Positions 1-11,798 are shown, numbered from the stretch's first letter. The stretch: 64,000 nt of DNA from Puccinellia tenuiflora (GCA_012064385.1 QRDG01000068.1:1249349-1313348), one strand, 5' to 3'. Notes: generated by a model not told the origin, from the sequence alone. Program-made: numbers and translations.

Positions 1-222
1 GATAACTTGGGAGATACTTATCTTTCAGCCAATCCTATTTTTCATCCTAGAGCTAAACACATAGAAATAGATTTTCACTTTGTCAGAGAAAGATTAGCAA
101 ACAAGAAGCTGGAGATTCGGTTTATTCCTTCCAAGGATCAGGTGGCGGATGGTTTCACCAAAGCTCTTCCTCTTCGAGCTTTTGAAAATTTCAAGTGTAA
201 TCTCAACTTGAGCAAGTTGTGA
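1..222 (+). CDS. Copia retrotransposon polyprotein, C-terminal RNase H end (partial)
   Basis: The open frame enters from the left edge and stops at 222. It encodes the extreme C-terminus of a Ty1/Copia polyprotein. Recognisable features are the HIEIDFHFVRE stretch and the IPSKDQVADGFTKAL stretch, which are the standard end of the Copia RNase H domain (normally H-I-[ED]-[VI]-[DR]-x-H-F-[VI]-R and the A-D-x-x-T-K box). RNase H degrades the RNA strand during reverse transcription. Everything upstream (gag, protease, integrase, reverse transcriptase) lies outside the window. A purine-rich tract and a short LTR-like segment follow. Orientation and family are clear; element identity is not. Confidence 0.88.
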   Translation, partial: DNLGDTYLSANPIFHPRAKHIEIDFHFVRERLANKKLEIRFIPSKDQVADGFTKALPLRAFENFKCNLNLSKL

Positions 223-233
223 TTAAGTGAGGG

Positions 234-404
234 TATTAGAGATAGAATATTATGTAAACCGAATATGGTGAAATAAACCAATTCGGTTAGAGATGTTTTA
301 GGACTCCACCAGAGTCCAACCCTTTGTACAAGAAACCCTCCATATAAATAAAGCAATGCTGCTCGATGTGTACCATCGAGTAGAACGCTTCAACCAGTTT
401 AACA
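234..404 (+). repeat. Probable 3' LTR of the Copia element
   Basis: A purine tract (AAGTGAGGG) ends at 233 immediately after the pol stop codon. The segment from TATTAGAGATAG to the AACA near 404 has the size and layout of a short Copia LTR, with a TATAAATAAAG-like signal at about 344-354. The expected leading TG reads TA here, so the boundary is inferred. The 5' LTR is outside the window, so it cannot be aligned. Confidence 0.55.
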
Positions 405-631
405 GATTGATGCAAGATTCACGGAGGAATCAAGAATCATGTTCCATGATTTTCAGATGAATTCATGTTTCATGAATTTTATTTTACGTTTAATTGGGTT
501 TGTAAATCCTAAGACTGGTTTCAGTTCGGTCTGTATGAAGTCTATCGATTGTGACCGACGTTGCATGTCTTTGCATTAATTTTGGTCCGGATATTTGAGG
601 ATAACGATCGGAGAGGTCAACATTTAGGGGG
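405..631. other. Short unassigned spacer
   Basis: AT-rich sequence between the Copia LTR and the Pack-MULE. I see no gene. Its last nine bases (623-631, TTTAGGGGG) are the left copy of the MULE target-site duplication. Confidence 0.6.
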
Positions 632-1994
632 GGGGATCCAAAACAAACCTTAAACTTATAGACGAAAGATAAATCAAACCCTGAACTCCTAATCCCTGAA
701 ATTGGCACTCTGAACTTGTCAATCCCGGTCTATTTTGGACCCTAGACCTGTTTGGCACACCGGGAATACTACAATCCTGGCCGGGAAAACGTGTGACTCT
801 AACTGACGACTTTGGCCCACATGTCATATCCATCTCCTTCCACCATCGCCGTCGGCCTCGCCACCGCAGCCTCGCACGCTCGCCGCCGTTGCCGGCCTCG
901 TACTCGCTGCCGTCGGTCCTCGCGCTCGCCGCCGTAATCTCTCGCGCTCGCCGCCGTTACCGGCCTCGTACTCGCCGCCACCGGGCCTCATGCTCGTCGC
1001 CGCCGCCGCAGCCTCGTGCTCACCGCTGTCGGCCTCGCACACGCCGCCGCAGCCTCGCAGCGTCGCGCGCCCCGCCGCCGTCTTCGTGCTGTCCACCGAT
1101 GCCGTCCTCGCGCTCGCTGCCGCCGCCTCGGTGCTCGCCGTCGTTACCGGCCTCGTACTCGCCCAGCTCACTACTAAGCGAAGGGGCTGGTGCGCCACCG
1201 ACGAGCGCGAGCAACGGGGCTGTGAGCTCTGGGCCTATGCCACCCACCGTGTCCATCAACGGCCACGCCGTCACATCCCGCCTCGTCACGCAGGACGACA
1301 ACCTCCTCCCGCTGCTCACCGTCCGCGAGAACATCCACTTCGCCGCGCGCTTCAGGCTCCGCTCCGACGTCACCGCACGGGAGTGGGACAAGAGGGTGGA
1401 GGCGTTCATGCAGGAGCTGCGCCTGTCCGAGGTCGCTGACAGCTACGTCGGCGGCGGCGACGGCGAGATGTCGCCGTCTCGCGGGGTGTCCGGGAGCGAG
1501 TGGAAGCGGGTCTCCATCGCCCGTGCTGCTGCTGGGCGAGCCGACGTCGGGGCTGGACAGCCGGTCGGCCATGGACGTGCTGGCGCTGCTGCACGAGTTG
1601 GCGCGCGCGACGCCAGGTGGTGGTGCTCAGCATCCACCAGCCCAGCTACCGCAGCTACTTCGGCACGCTCAACTCGCTCGAGGCCGTGCTCGCGAGGCTG
1701 GGCCACAAGATCCCCACGCAGCTCAACCCGCTGGAGCTTGCCATGGAGGTCACCGACCAGGTCCAGGAGGACCACGCCAAGTTCGCCATGCTCAAGGACC
1801 GTGACCAGTGCCACGACCAGTAAGAGCAACGACTTATTTAATTTAGAAATTATTTATTTTCATGTGCCAACCAGATCCAGGGTTGAAAATAGATCAGAAT
1901 TTGATAGTCCGGATACCAATTTTCAGGATTCAAAGTTCGGGGTTCGATTTAATTTTCGTCTATAAGTTTAAGTTTGTTTTAGAACTTTTTTCCC
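632..1994. mobile_element. Pack-MULE (non-autonomous Mutator-like element) with captured gene sequence
   Basis: The two ends are long inverted repeats of roughly 120 bp. The left arm (about 640-757) contains AAACTTATAGACGAAA and ends with TTTGGCAC. The complement of the right arm (about 1866-1985) carries the same AAACTTATAGACGAAA and ends with GTTGGCAC. Nine-base direct repeats TTTAGGGGG lie exactly outside, at 623-631 and 1995-2003; 9-bp duplications and long terminal inverted repeats are diagnostic of Mutator-like elements. No transposase is present. The interior is GC-rich and holds an ABC transporter fragment, which makes this a Pack-MULE. The left part (about 838-1160) repeats a unit around GCTCGCCGCCGTTACCGG several times. 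Confidence 0.88.
1225..1823 (+). pseudogene. Captured ABCG-subfamily nucleotide-binding domain, frameshifted
   Basis: This is a fragment of an ABCG (white-brown complex) half-transporter ATPase domain inside the Pack-MULE. Frame 1 gives the Q-loop region TQDDNLLPLLTVRENIHF and a degraded signature SGSEWKRVSIARA (family: SGGERKRVSI). Frame 2 (from about 1523) gives Walker B LLLGEPTSGLDSRSAMDV. Frame 3 (from about 1618) gives the H-loop VVVLSIHQPSYRSYF and the following linker, to a TAA at 1821-1823. At least two frameshifts therefore break it. Walker A and the whole membrane domain are absent, so it cannot be a transporter. Frame 1 stays open from 793 to 1965 and runs into the right terminal repeat, so a chimeric 390-residue protein is possible on paper. 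ABCG assignment is confident; the parent gene is unknown. Confidence 0.85.
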
Positions 1995-2003
1995 TTTAGG
2001 GGG

Positions 2004-2790
2004 ACGTATGCGCGGACGGATAAGAGCCGGAATTTGCGTATTCCGGTTGGAGACGCGCCTAGAGTTATCACGATGTGCCTACAGTCGATGCTCGTGGGCT
2101 TGTGGCTCGTGCCATGCGTCGCGGTCCCCGGCCCACTCGTCTGCACTCCCCGTCGTGTGTCAGTGTGTGTCTCGATGGAATTTACTGTATACAGCAGCGT
2201 AGATCGGTCGGTCGCTACTCGCTAGGCTGTAACTGGACTGCACTGCGCGACGAAGCAGGACGGCTGGGCACGGGTCACTTGCGACGATTTTGCGACAGCT
2301 AATAACTTATGTACGTACCGACGCGTATTACGCTCTCAGTACGTGCACGACGTAATTCGTACGTGCGTGCCGCCACGGCGTTGGCTGCCCGGATGGCAGC
2401 GCGGGTTGGACCAAACGGGTTGTGGCAGCTCGGAAGTGGGCGCGTCCGTCGCGCATGTGGGCGTCATGTGTGGTAGAGGACTAGAGGGTGCTCCGGGTAC
2501 TGGCCGATTCGATTTCATTGATTGATTGATTATCAGTAGTCCTTCTAGTACCTCTCGCGATTCGCTGCGCTGTCTGTTAATTACTACTGGAGCGTTCATG
2601 CTTGTCATTCAATGCTCGTAGCAAGTAGTACCGGAGATAAGTTACATCAAGTGAAGCAACAAGTACTTGCGCCGCTGCAATGATCGCTGCTCCGTGCGGC
2701 TTCCCTGTTGGGGCCGGAGGGAACGGGGTGGCCACCACATGAGTTTTATCAGATGGAGGCAAAACTTAAACCACGACTCTCTCACACATG
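2004..2790. other. Intergenic sequence
   Basis: Mixed-composition sequence downstream of the Pack-MULE with no frame I can assign. The right end probably merges into the 3' untranslated region of the transporter gene on the minus strand. A TTTATT at 2794-2799 (AATAAA on the minus strand) could be its polyadenylation signal. Confidence 0.4.
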
Positions 2791-3076
2791 AATTTTATTT
2801 CCAAATGAATATGAAGTTGTGAACGACTATACTCAACTGTACATTCAACTTCTCCGCGTACATATGATTCCAACAATCTTTCCAAGTGTATCTTCGGTAG
2901 GGGAGGGCACCCCACGCGCAACAAAATGTACCTTTCACCGACGTTTACATATGGAGGAGAACGCACTACGCACAGGGCTCCCGCCCCCGAGCAATGCAAG
3001 TATAAGAATTACCGCCACATCTTCCCTCCCTGACGATCGCGTGTCTGGATGAACTTGGAGGCTTTGGAATTGATGA

Positions 3077-6000
3077 TCAGGGAACTTCAGAAGGAACTCC
3101 ATGGTAAGCTACAGAGGAGCGGTCCGAAGCGGAAGGAACGCTGTTGTACTGGCCGTATCCGGCGTAGACCCCCACCGCGACGAGACTGAGGATGACGAAT
3201 CTGTACCAAGCTTCTTCATGTAGCTGCAAACGATGAGGCATTACCGATTGCCCTTAGTCACAATGACAGAAGGACTGTCGGTGAAGAAGGGCTATGAAGG
3301 TGCCGTAACACCACCGCAGGGGAAAGTACTAGATTTTCCTAATGAAATTATCAACTATATAAGAACTCGGCTAAATAACAAAAATGCTGCCAACCTGAGC
3401 AAACAGAAACATGTTGAAGAAGACAGAGAACACCGGAACGATAGGAACTCCAGGACAAGAAAAGCGAGGTGCCTCCACAGGAGCATACACCTGGAAACGC
3501 ATGTCATGCAAAGGTTAGAAGAACCAGTGTATTATTAGATGGAAGCTGACATCCATGCCAAATTTGTTAAATGACATTGGATGGTTGCAACTTTTAGACT
3601 GCAAAGCATGAGACTGTGGTTCATGTAGCAGCTAACAAACATGCAAATGATGCTGAAACTGTTGACTATTTGGTGCATCTGCGGGTTTAGTGATGACATA
3701 ACAATGCCTTATCTGAGATTAAAGTTGGTAGAAAATGCACTGACCTGTCGAAACTGCAGAGCCAAACTGGCAGCAATAGCTATCAGAAAAGCTACAACGA
3801 TGAAGGCAATAGCGTAGCTAAAGCGGTAAGATATTCCTGCTCCAAAACCGCAGAGAGCCACTATGACAAGGCACAAAACACCCTCCTGCCAGATTGACAT
3901 GCTTCCAAGGGAGCGAGAACTAGTTGCTTTATCGCTCCATCGAAGTGTGATCACGCAAGCTGATACAACTGAGTAGCCAGTCTGCTCTCAGAAGAAAAGG
4001 TAAATAAACAGTTAAATGTGACTAATGACTTGCAAGATCTTGTTTTACAAACTTACAACTGCAAATAGTATTGTGAAGCTTCCATACCAGTGTGCCAACT
4101 GAGAGAATATGAGAGAGTGCATGTACATTAAAGAGGCCAGCTAAGACCGCTGCAACACAACCAACCCAGATCTGAGAGTGCAGAGGAGTATGCAGCGTTG
4201 GGTGAACCTTCGCAAATATTGAAGGCAGTAGGCCATCCCTTCCAAGCCCAAGATACAAACGTGACTGTTTATGGATCAAAAGGAGGTGATGTTGGTAAGA
4301 ATAATATGATTCAGAAGATACTAATAGTGATAAGTTGTAAAAAAAACTATTAGTGATAGATGATTACGATATAAGGTTACCTGTACATATAGACCAACAA
4401 GAAGTGTTGTAGTAAGACCAGCAACAGCTCCAATACTGATCAACACAGTAACAAATTTCAACCCCTTAGCAGCAAAGGCCTCAGCCAAGGGAGCATCTTC
4501 ACCAAGTAATGTATATGGCACCATTCCAGTAATCACCAAGCACACAGCAATGTACAGTATGACACACACCAGAAGGCTCCCTAGGATGCCAATAGGCAAG
4601 TCCCTCTGTAAAATTTTGTTTGCATGATCAGTTATAAAAAGTTGTTTGCATGAGAGTCAAAAGAAAAGTTAGAATGGATTATGATGACAAAAGGGGGAAT
4701 ATTTTATGAAAACTGAAGAACATTTCCAACTCTAAGAACCAAACAAACTATGAGGACAAAAGAGAAAATATTTAATGACAATTGGCGAACATTTCCAAAT
4801 TCTAAAAAGCAAATGAATTATGATAACAAAAGAGAGAGAGAGCATCAAATGAAAATTGGAAAACATTTCGAAATTCTACAAAGCAAATAAATTATGATGA
4901 CAAAAAAAAACTTAAAGGTGATAGTATGGGAAAATGCTGAAATTACCTGTGGGTTTTTAGCTTCCTCAGCAGAATTAGCAACTGCATCAAATCCAACATA
5001 TGCAAAGAAGACTACTGTGGATCCGGTTACAACAGCTTTGAAACCATTCGGCATAAATGGTGACCAGTTTGATACATCCACCTCAAACACACCAGCAAAT
5101 ACAACGACTATGACGATGATGATCTGCATCATGTAAGCACTTGCATCACTACATCAAGTCCAACACAGCAGACAAAACCAGACACGTACTTAAATAGTCA
5201 TTTGAGCAAATTATGAAAAGTTGCTCATCGAAACTCGTATTGTGCTGCAAGTTATTATTTTCTCCTTGTGCAAGCACAAATTCTCTCTATCACAGAACAT
5301 CACAAAATTGTGCTACAACATTTTTTGGCCTAGCCACTTCAACTTTTAACAAGTTACTGGTTTTGGTTGAAGAGAAAACACATCTTAGCTTATATAATGT
5401 TACAGTCTCACCTTTAATGAAGTCATAAAGGTGTTCACTGCTGATGATTCCTTGACACCACGGCAGAGGATCACAGTTAAGATAACGAGAAGAACTGGAG
5501 CCAATAAGTTAACTGAAACAACACCACCAAAAAACTCTTCTCCGTGCCCGATCCAACTTGGAACATTGCCCTTCACAGCCGGAATCAGCTCCAAGAATTG
5601 GATAAAATAGCTTGCTAAGCTACGAGCAATGCTCGCTGCCCCGATGTGGTAGTCAATCATCAACTGAGTGAAAACCAAGAAGGCCGTGAGCTCATTAAAG
5701 GCAGAATATGTGTACAAGTATGCTCCCCCGACCACAGCCGGGAAACGAGATGCCAATTCAGCATAGCACAAGGCATTGAGCACGCACGCAGCTCCAGCTA
5801 GGACAAAACTGATCGTAACACCTGTTTTGGGCAACCGTGTTATTTTTTTTAGCAGAATTGAACAAGGGGAAAAACTTTACAGAAGAAACAGATACTACGA
5901 AGTAGCCATAGCAGCATAACTAGCTAGTGATACTGAGCAACAGGCAACAGCAACCTACTCAATGGTATAAGAACTGGGTATTCAGATTTGTTATTGGACA

Positions 6001-6476
6001 GCATGGATCAGAATGCCCATGCAATCGATCAACTACCTAGTGGCTCACTCCTCTCGTGAATTGTCTCGCTCAAATCGTTCGTACCATTGTGAACCTAACC
6101 AACAATCTGCTACTAGTATTGCAAACTCCAATATTTCCGTTGACCGAATGGTAATGAGGTGCTTGCTCGCTATGGGTTGGGGGTGAGAAACAGAGGCGTA
6201 GAAGTGCTAACTAACTAACTAACCTGGGCCGGCGTCGCGGGCGACGGTCCCGGTGATGACGAAGATCCCGGCGCCGATGGAGGCGCCGATCCCGATGAGC
6301 ACGAGCTCGAGGACGCCGAGCTGCCGCACGAGGCCCTCGCCGGAGGCGGCGGCAGAGGCGCGCGAGGAGAGGGGCTTGCGGCGGAGCGCGGCGGCGCAGA
6401 GGCCGGAGAGGAAGGGGCGGCCGGACGAGGAGGAGGAGGAGGAGGAGGGCCTGTGATGCGCGTCCTCTCCTTCCAT
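3077..6476 (-). CDS. CAT9: Cationic amino acid transporter, CAT9-type
   Basis: This encodes an integral membrane amino acid permease of the APC superfamily, CAT family. My reading gives eight exons: 6476-6224, 5821-5412, 5123-4947, 4605-4381, 4264-4088, 3981-3745, 3490-3395 and 3223-3077. All introns are GT-AG, and the exons sum to 1722 nt (573 aa plus stop). The start MEGEDAHHRPSSS was chosen because it lines up with the short serine-rich N-terminus of Arabidopsis CAT9. Motifs include GIGASIGAGIFVITGTVA (first membrane helix, substrate-binding glycines), FFAYVGFDAVANSAEEAKNP, GLYVQSRLYLGLGRDGLLP and FSCPGVPIVP near the C-terminus. The order and wording of these motifs match CAT9 better than CAT1-8 as I remember them. 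Plant CATs move basic and other amino acids across plasma or vacuolar membranes; the location here is not deducible. The frame is also open upstream to an ATG at 6656. Confidence 0.93.
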
Positions 6477-6654
6477 GGCGTCCGCGGTGGTGGTGACGTG
6501 GAGCGATTGGTGCCTGGTTCTAGGCCCTCGCGCAGTCGTCCGCGCCCAGACCGGGAGGAGTGACGTCGGCTCTTGCGTCATGGAGAGGAGTCGCGCCGGG
6601 GTTGGTCGCTGTCCAGCGACGCAACGAGGCACCCTCGCCTGAAGGAAGTGCTTC

Positions 6655-7110
6655 ATGGGCCGCTTTTGGAGCGGCCCAATAGAAAAGCTTCTGTTTTTTT
6701 ATAAAGCTGAATAAATTTTTTAAAGTATTAACATTTTTCAAATCTGTTTTTTTATTTGAACAATTTTCGTTTTTGAATTTTTTTCGAAATTTGAACACTT
6801 TTCCATATCTGAACATTTTTTGAATCTGAACAAATTTTAAGTTTGAACAATTTTTGAATCTGAACAACTTTTGAATATGAACAATTTTTGGATATGAACA
6901 TTTTCTCAATCGGAACATTTTTTGAATCTGAAAAATTTCATATTTGAACAATTTTTTAATCTGAACATTTTTTGAATTTGAACATTTTTTAGTTTGAACA
7001 TTATGTGAATCTGAACATTTTTTAATAATAAAAAAAAAGAAAAAGAAAATGTAAAAGGAAAAGATAAACGAAAACAGAAAAAAGAAAATACGGAAATAGG
7101 AAAAAAATGA
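6655..7110. repeat. AT-rich degenerate tandem repeat upstream of the CAT9-type gene
   Basis: A unit close to TTTTTGAATCTGAACA recurs many times between about 6730 and 7025. It is followed by an A/G-rich tract (7026-7120) and a GGGCCGGCC motif at 7136. Sequence of this style is common inside Triticeae DNA transposons, but I could not define terminal repeats or a target duplication. It begins about 180 bp upstream of the preferred CAT9 start codon, so it lies in or beside the promoter. Confidence 0.6.
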
Positions 7111-7541
7111 AAACAGGAAAAAAAAACGCCCGATGGGCCGGCCTATCCGCGTCGATGCTATCCTCCCTTCAGGCTACGCGGGCAGGATCCGTCGCCAACG
7201 GGCGATATATAGGATTTGCCTTGGTCGCTGGTCGGGTTCGGGTAACGGGGAGGCGACTTCCAGTTGGGCTTGGTATTCGAACGGGTCCAGAGGCTCTAGA
7301 ACGGCCCATTATCTTTTTTTCGATAACTTTACGGCCCGTTATTCATAAGAGACAAGAAGGCTCCTCCAGTGAAGCTTTCCGTTATTGGCCCAGACAGTCC
7401 CTGAAAGCCCGCTTCAGCTGCGCAGTTTTGCCCAGTAAAATCAATTATTAGTTCTAAAAAAATCAATTATCATTTTTTCACCAAAATTAGAATAAATAGC
7501 AAAAAACTACGAACTAACGGAAATACAATTTGGCTTGTAGT
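7111..7541. other. Unassigned intergenic sequence
   Basis: GC-richer stretch containing the words GGGCCGGCC, GGCCCATTAT and GGCCCGTTAT, then AT-rich sequence. The open frame at 7107-7451 has no recognisable domain and I do not call it a gene. Confidence 0.35.
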
Positions 7542-7880
7542 ACTAGATGCTCCTATTATGAAAAAAAACATATTTCACAATGTCATAAATTCCAAAAAGA
7601 AAACTTTGGTGTACATACAGACATTTTAGGTAGGCACACAATTTTTTGTCAGAAAAAGATATTTTTTGTGATCTGTGTAAGAAATAAAATAAAATGGCTA
7701 GTAAAATAAATTGAGCACCGGATTTGTCCTTTTATACATAACACAAAAAACATTATTTTTTCGTGAAACTTTATGTGTCAACATAAATATTCGGACGTAC
7801 ACCCGAAAATTTATTTTAGAAATTTTGAAATGTAAAAATGTTTTTAGAATGCACTTCTAATAACGAGACTAGATGCTCCT
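7542..7880. repeat. 13-bp direct repeat flanking a 313-bp AT-rich block
   Basis: ACTAGATGCTCCT occurs at 7542-7554 and again at 7868-7880. The sequence between is AT-rich, has no frame and shows no clear inverted ends. The arrangement resembles a target-site duplication around a retroposed or filler insertion, but no poly-A end or family features identify it. Confidence 0.45.
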
Positions 7881-10030
7881 GCGAGTCAAAACACCGCGTC
7901 CCGTAACTATTGCGTAGACTTATTGCTTTATATTATTTTTACAAAGCATCCGACCTTTCGTGTAATATGTTGCATTAGGTTTAAATTACAAATTAACTCG
8001 ATTAACAACAATTTGGATGATTGGATCCTCGAGTCATGAGTGATTATGTGGCAAGTTGGATGTCTAACGTGTTATCCAGCTCATATTTTGCTAGCCTCGG
8101 CTAAAATTTAATGGTCGAATGTAACTAAATATGACCAAAACTGTTGAATGGCTAGAAAAAAAGTGTCTCAAAATTTTCCGGTTAATTAGTGTTCGTTGTT
8201 TCAATTACTAGAATTGTTCCAAAAATTTTAATTTTTTCTGCAAGATGTAACCGAAATTTGACCAATAACAAAATAGGATCAATACAACATGGATGACACA
8301 GCGGACAGTTATATGTCACGTAAGACATACTCATGAGCCCTAATCGACATAATTGCCATTAATCAGGTCAACCTAGGATTTAGACAGTTAGACTGTGGTT
8401 GGCCGATTGAAACAGCCTGAACAGGAACAGTTAGTATATGAAATCCATTACTCGTTGCCAATGCCATGTTTCTTCAAGTGTAATTATCCCCAGTCATAGA
8501 AGCAACTCTTTATTCGTTCCCGTGAAAGGTTCTCTTTTCTAATTATTTCTGAAGATCGACATTAGTGGATAGCTGTAAGAAATACTCTAGTGTAGCAAAA
8601 GAACCGGCAGTAATCAAGCACAGACAATAGAGAGCCCCTTCTTGGACTTGAATGATGCATCAAGTAGCACCAAACAGAATCAACTGAAATGTAACGACAA
8701 CGACGAAGAGAACGGGCAGGTAAGTAGGTAACCCATGTCCCATCCATGCTCTGATTTCATCTCATGCAGCCAAAAAATTGCCAACTAAGCACTGTATATA
8801 AAAGGGATGTAAGAAAAAACATCAATATAAAGGGCTGCAAGAAAAAAAACATCAGGTTATGGAGATGTATCGAGCACATGCAAAATGATCACAAGATTTC
8901 TAAATATGGCAATAAAATCCCTTATCCTTTTTCATCTCCATCCATACTTTTCAAAAGATTAGAAACCAAATACAAATATTGGAAATCTGAACCTACATGT
9001 ACCATAACTATTTGTCCTCATTGTATGAATGTAGCAAAACCATTGTCGTTGAAAGAATCAGACCGGGGCAACATGTCCCCAGACACGCCATCGAACTCCA
9101 GATCTGACACCCCCGCACGACGATGACGTCGGAGGAGGAAACCAGAACTATCAGCCTCCAACCACAAACCCAATACAAGATACACCATATATCTTCCAGC
9201 TATCACTTACTCAGACAAGCGTCTGGGCGTACTCCTGGACGACCAAACCTGCCTGCTCCACCATGGCGTCAGAAACAAACGCCGCAGCAATGGGGACATA
9301 GCAGAAGGAGAGACACACCTGATGGAGTCACCGCCACCGCCTCGCCAACGCCATCCATGGACCCTAATGCTGCCGATCTGAAAGATCGGCTAACACACGA
9401 TGCCAACAACTCCGAGACGTCGTCATGAAAGACACCGCCAGTGTGGGAATGGAGTTGTGGCAGATTTATTCGTCCGGGTGCCGCCAGTGTAGGATTTGAT
9501 TTTTCAGATCCGTTCTGCTGCCGACAAATCATAATCACAATAGTTTGTAGCCGCCTAACCGGCCACAACAACACGGGTCTAGATAATACTGAATCCAATA
9601 TTATTTGAGCAAAGAAAAACTGGATAATATATGACTGCCTCGCCCCCAACAACATGGGCACGCATCTGACGTGGAAGATGAGCATCTAATGTACTACCAA
9701 ACGCTTAGGTTTAAGAATTAAGTACACGTTATTAGGGACATTACAACCGCAACACCTACGAAGCCTCTCACGCACTCTGCCCTCATCACCCCTTTGTCAC
9801 CGTCCGATCCTCCTTCTGGAGCAAACCACATGCGATAGATGGACGTTTTAATCTGTGCATCACAGCCTCGCGAATGAGTCTTCGTAATCATACTCTCTAT
9901 TATCGGCTGATGTCTCTTTCGTAGTATCATGTACTTGTCGCATCATCAAAATAGCTAAAGAAAAAATCAGCACTTACAAAAAAAAGAATTAAGAAGTATC
10001 CGAACCCTAAACGTGCACATATAAACGTTG
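7881..10030. other. Intergenic, no gene recognised
   Basis: AT-rich to about 9040, then moderately GC-rich (9040-9500). The GC-richer part reads like an old transposon or untranslated fragment (for example around 9062-9430) but has no domain I know. The open frames here are short and mutually overlapping. Confidence 0.35.
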
Positions 10031-10032
10031 TA

Positions 10033-10153
10033 CTGCCTCTATCCCAAAAAGATGTCATTTCTTTGTCTAAATTTGAATGTATCTAATCACTATTTAATGT
10101 CTAGATACATTCAAATTGACAAAAAATTGACATCCTTTTTAGGAAGAAGTGAG
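10033..10153. mobile_element. Stowaway-type MITE
   Basis: The left end reads CTGCCTCTATCCCAAAAAG and the complement of the right end reads CTCACTTCTTCCTAAAAAGG; both run into the same ATGTCA and TTTGAATGTATCTA words, making the element an imperfect palindrome. TA dinucleotides flank it (10031-10032 and 10154-10155), the standard Tc1/Mariner target duplication. The ends resemble the CTCCCTCCGTCCC terminus of grass Stowaway elements. It encodes nothing. Confidence 0.85.
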
Positions 10154-11798
10154 TATTTGACATGGTCGGTCGAACGCAAAATATGAGCAAGTTCTTAGAA
10201 CGTTTTTTTTATTAGAGAAAAGTTCTTAGAACGTTGGGTGCATTGGAAGACTTTTTTTTTTGAAATTTAAAACACCTTATATTAGGTCAGCAAGCCGCCT
10301 CATTAAAAACCTTCTAGTCCCCTTAGGTACCCTGGTAAGGAAAAGAGTGCGTCAAAAACTTGCTTCCTTAATTAGATCACCGTTACATCGTCAATTAACA
10401 AGGAAGCTAAAAAATTCGGCGGATCATCTACCCAAACATGCGGAAGAAGACCTGTCTCTCTCGACAGAAGATCAGCAACAGCATTTGCCTCCCTATTACA
10501 AAAGCTAAACTCACAAGCAGGAAAGCTCTTCCATAACAGCGCTTGGACAGAGGGGAAATAATTAGAAGCTTGGACATAAATATCCTCAAAACAGGCTGCC
10601 GCCACTATAGATGGGAAACTACCAGATTGAAGAACTTCAATAACTTGCATGCAATCAGACTGAATAATGATCTTTGAACATCCAATCTCGTTTGCCAACT
10701 CTATACCTCGACTCACAGCTTTAGCTTCTAGAGTATGAGCATCGATTGCATAGGATATAGGATTATTGCAGGCTGCAATAAATTTACCCGTATCATCTCT
10801 AATAATTGCACCAATACCTCCCGAGAGATTTTCTTCGTTGAAGCTTGCATCAACATTTATCATGACAAAACCCTCCCTAGGTTTACTCCATTTGCTCTTC
10901 CTTGTGGCAGCATTTTTTCGCAATGCACGAATATTATTCTCTGTAATAACTCGTATTGACATGGCTGCTATAGTATTTGGCGGGACCTTTTCACCATGAA
11001 CCAATTGCCTTCTCATCCACCAAATATACCAAGTTGCAGCACCAATCAATTCTCTTCTATTACCTCCACTATGTCGTCCAATCAGCTCTTCCATAACAGC
11101 GCTTCCAGCACGATCAACATCTAGCACCTCCTCTATTATTGTATGTAGTCCCAACTTCCTCCAGATTTCTTTCACATGATCACATGTAAATAAAACATGC
11201 TTAATGTCCTCACAGTGAATAGCACATCTAGGACATTGACTTGAAACTGGGATATGTCTATTTGCAAGCACACCAAAACAAGGAAGAATACCATGTAACA
11301 CTACTAGGAAAAGGCTTATAGGTAAGCCACGTATCCGTGGCGCACTGTCAGCGTGGTGCGCCATGGCTAAGTATGCGTGGCGCACCTCTTGGTGCTGCGC
11401 CACTGACACCAACTTAGCCGTGGCGCAGGTTTCTAAGAGGTGCGCCACGGCTAAGATGGGCCCTGGCCGGCCGGCCTGTGCGCACTCAGGCGTGGCGCGG
11501 CACAAACATGTGCGCCACGGGTAGCCGCGTAGCCGTGGCGCACAGTAATAACCTGCGCCACGGGTAAGTGTAGCACCCGGCCCACAGAGGGGAAATAATT
11601 AGAGCGCATCGCTCGATCCCCAGTGGCGCCGCTCGATCCCCGATCTCCTCCTCCCTCCCCGCGCCGCCTCCGCCTCCTCCCCGGCCGCCGCCGCCTCCTC
11701 CCTGCGCCGCCTCCGCCTCCTCCCTAGCCGCCTCCGCCTCCGCCACCAGGAACCCCGCCCCTAACCCTAGATCGACGGTAGGAGCGGGTCGTCGGCGC

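Noticed and set aside
11325..11575. Repeated GTGGCGCA words considered as a CRISPR-like array
   Set aside because: Copies occur in both orientations at irregular spacing, inside CACTA terminal repeats of a plant genome; they are subterminal transposase-binding repeats.
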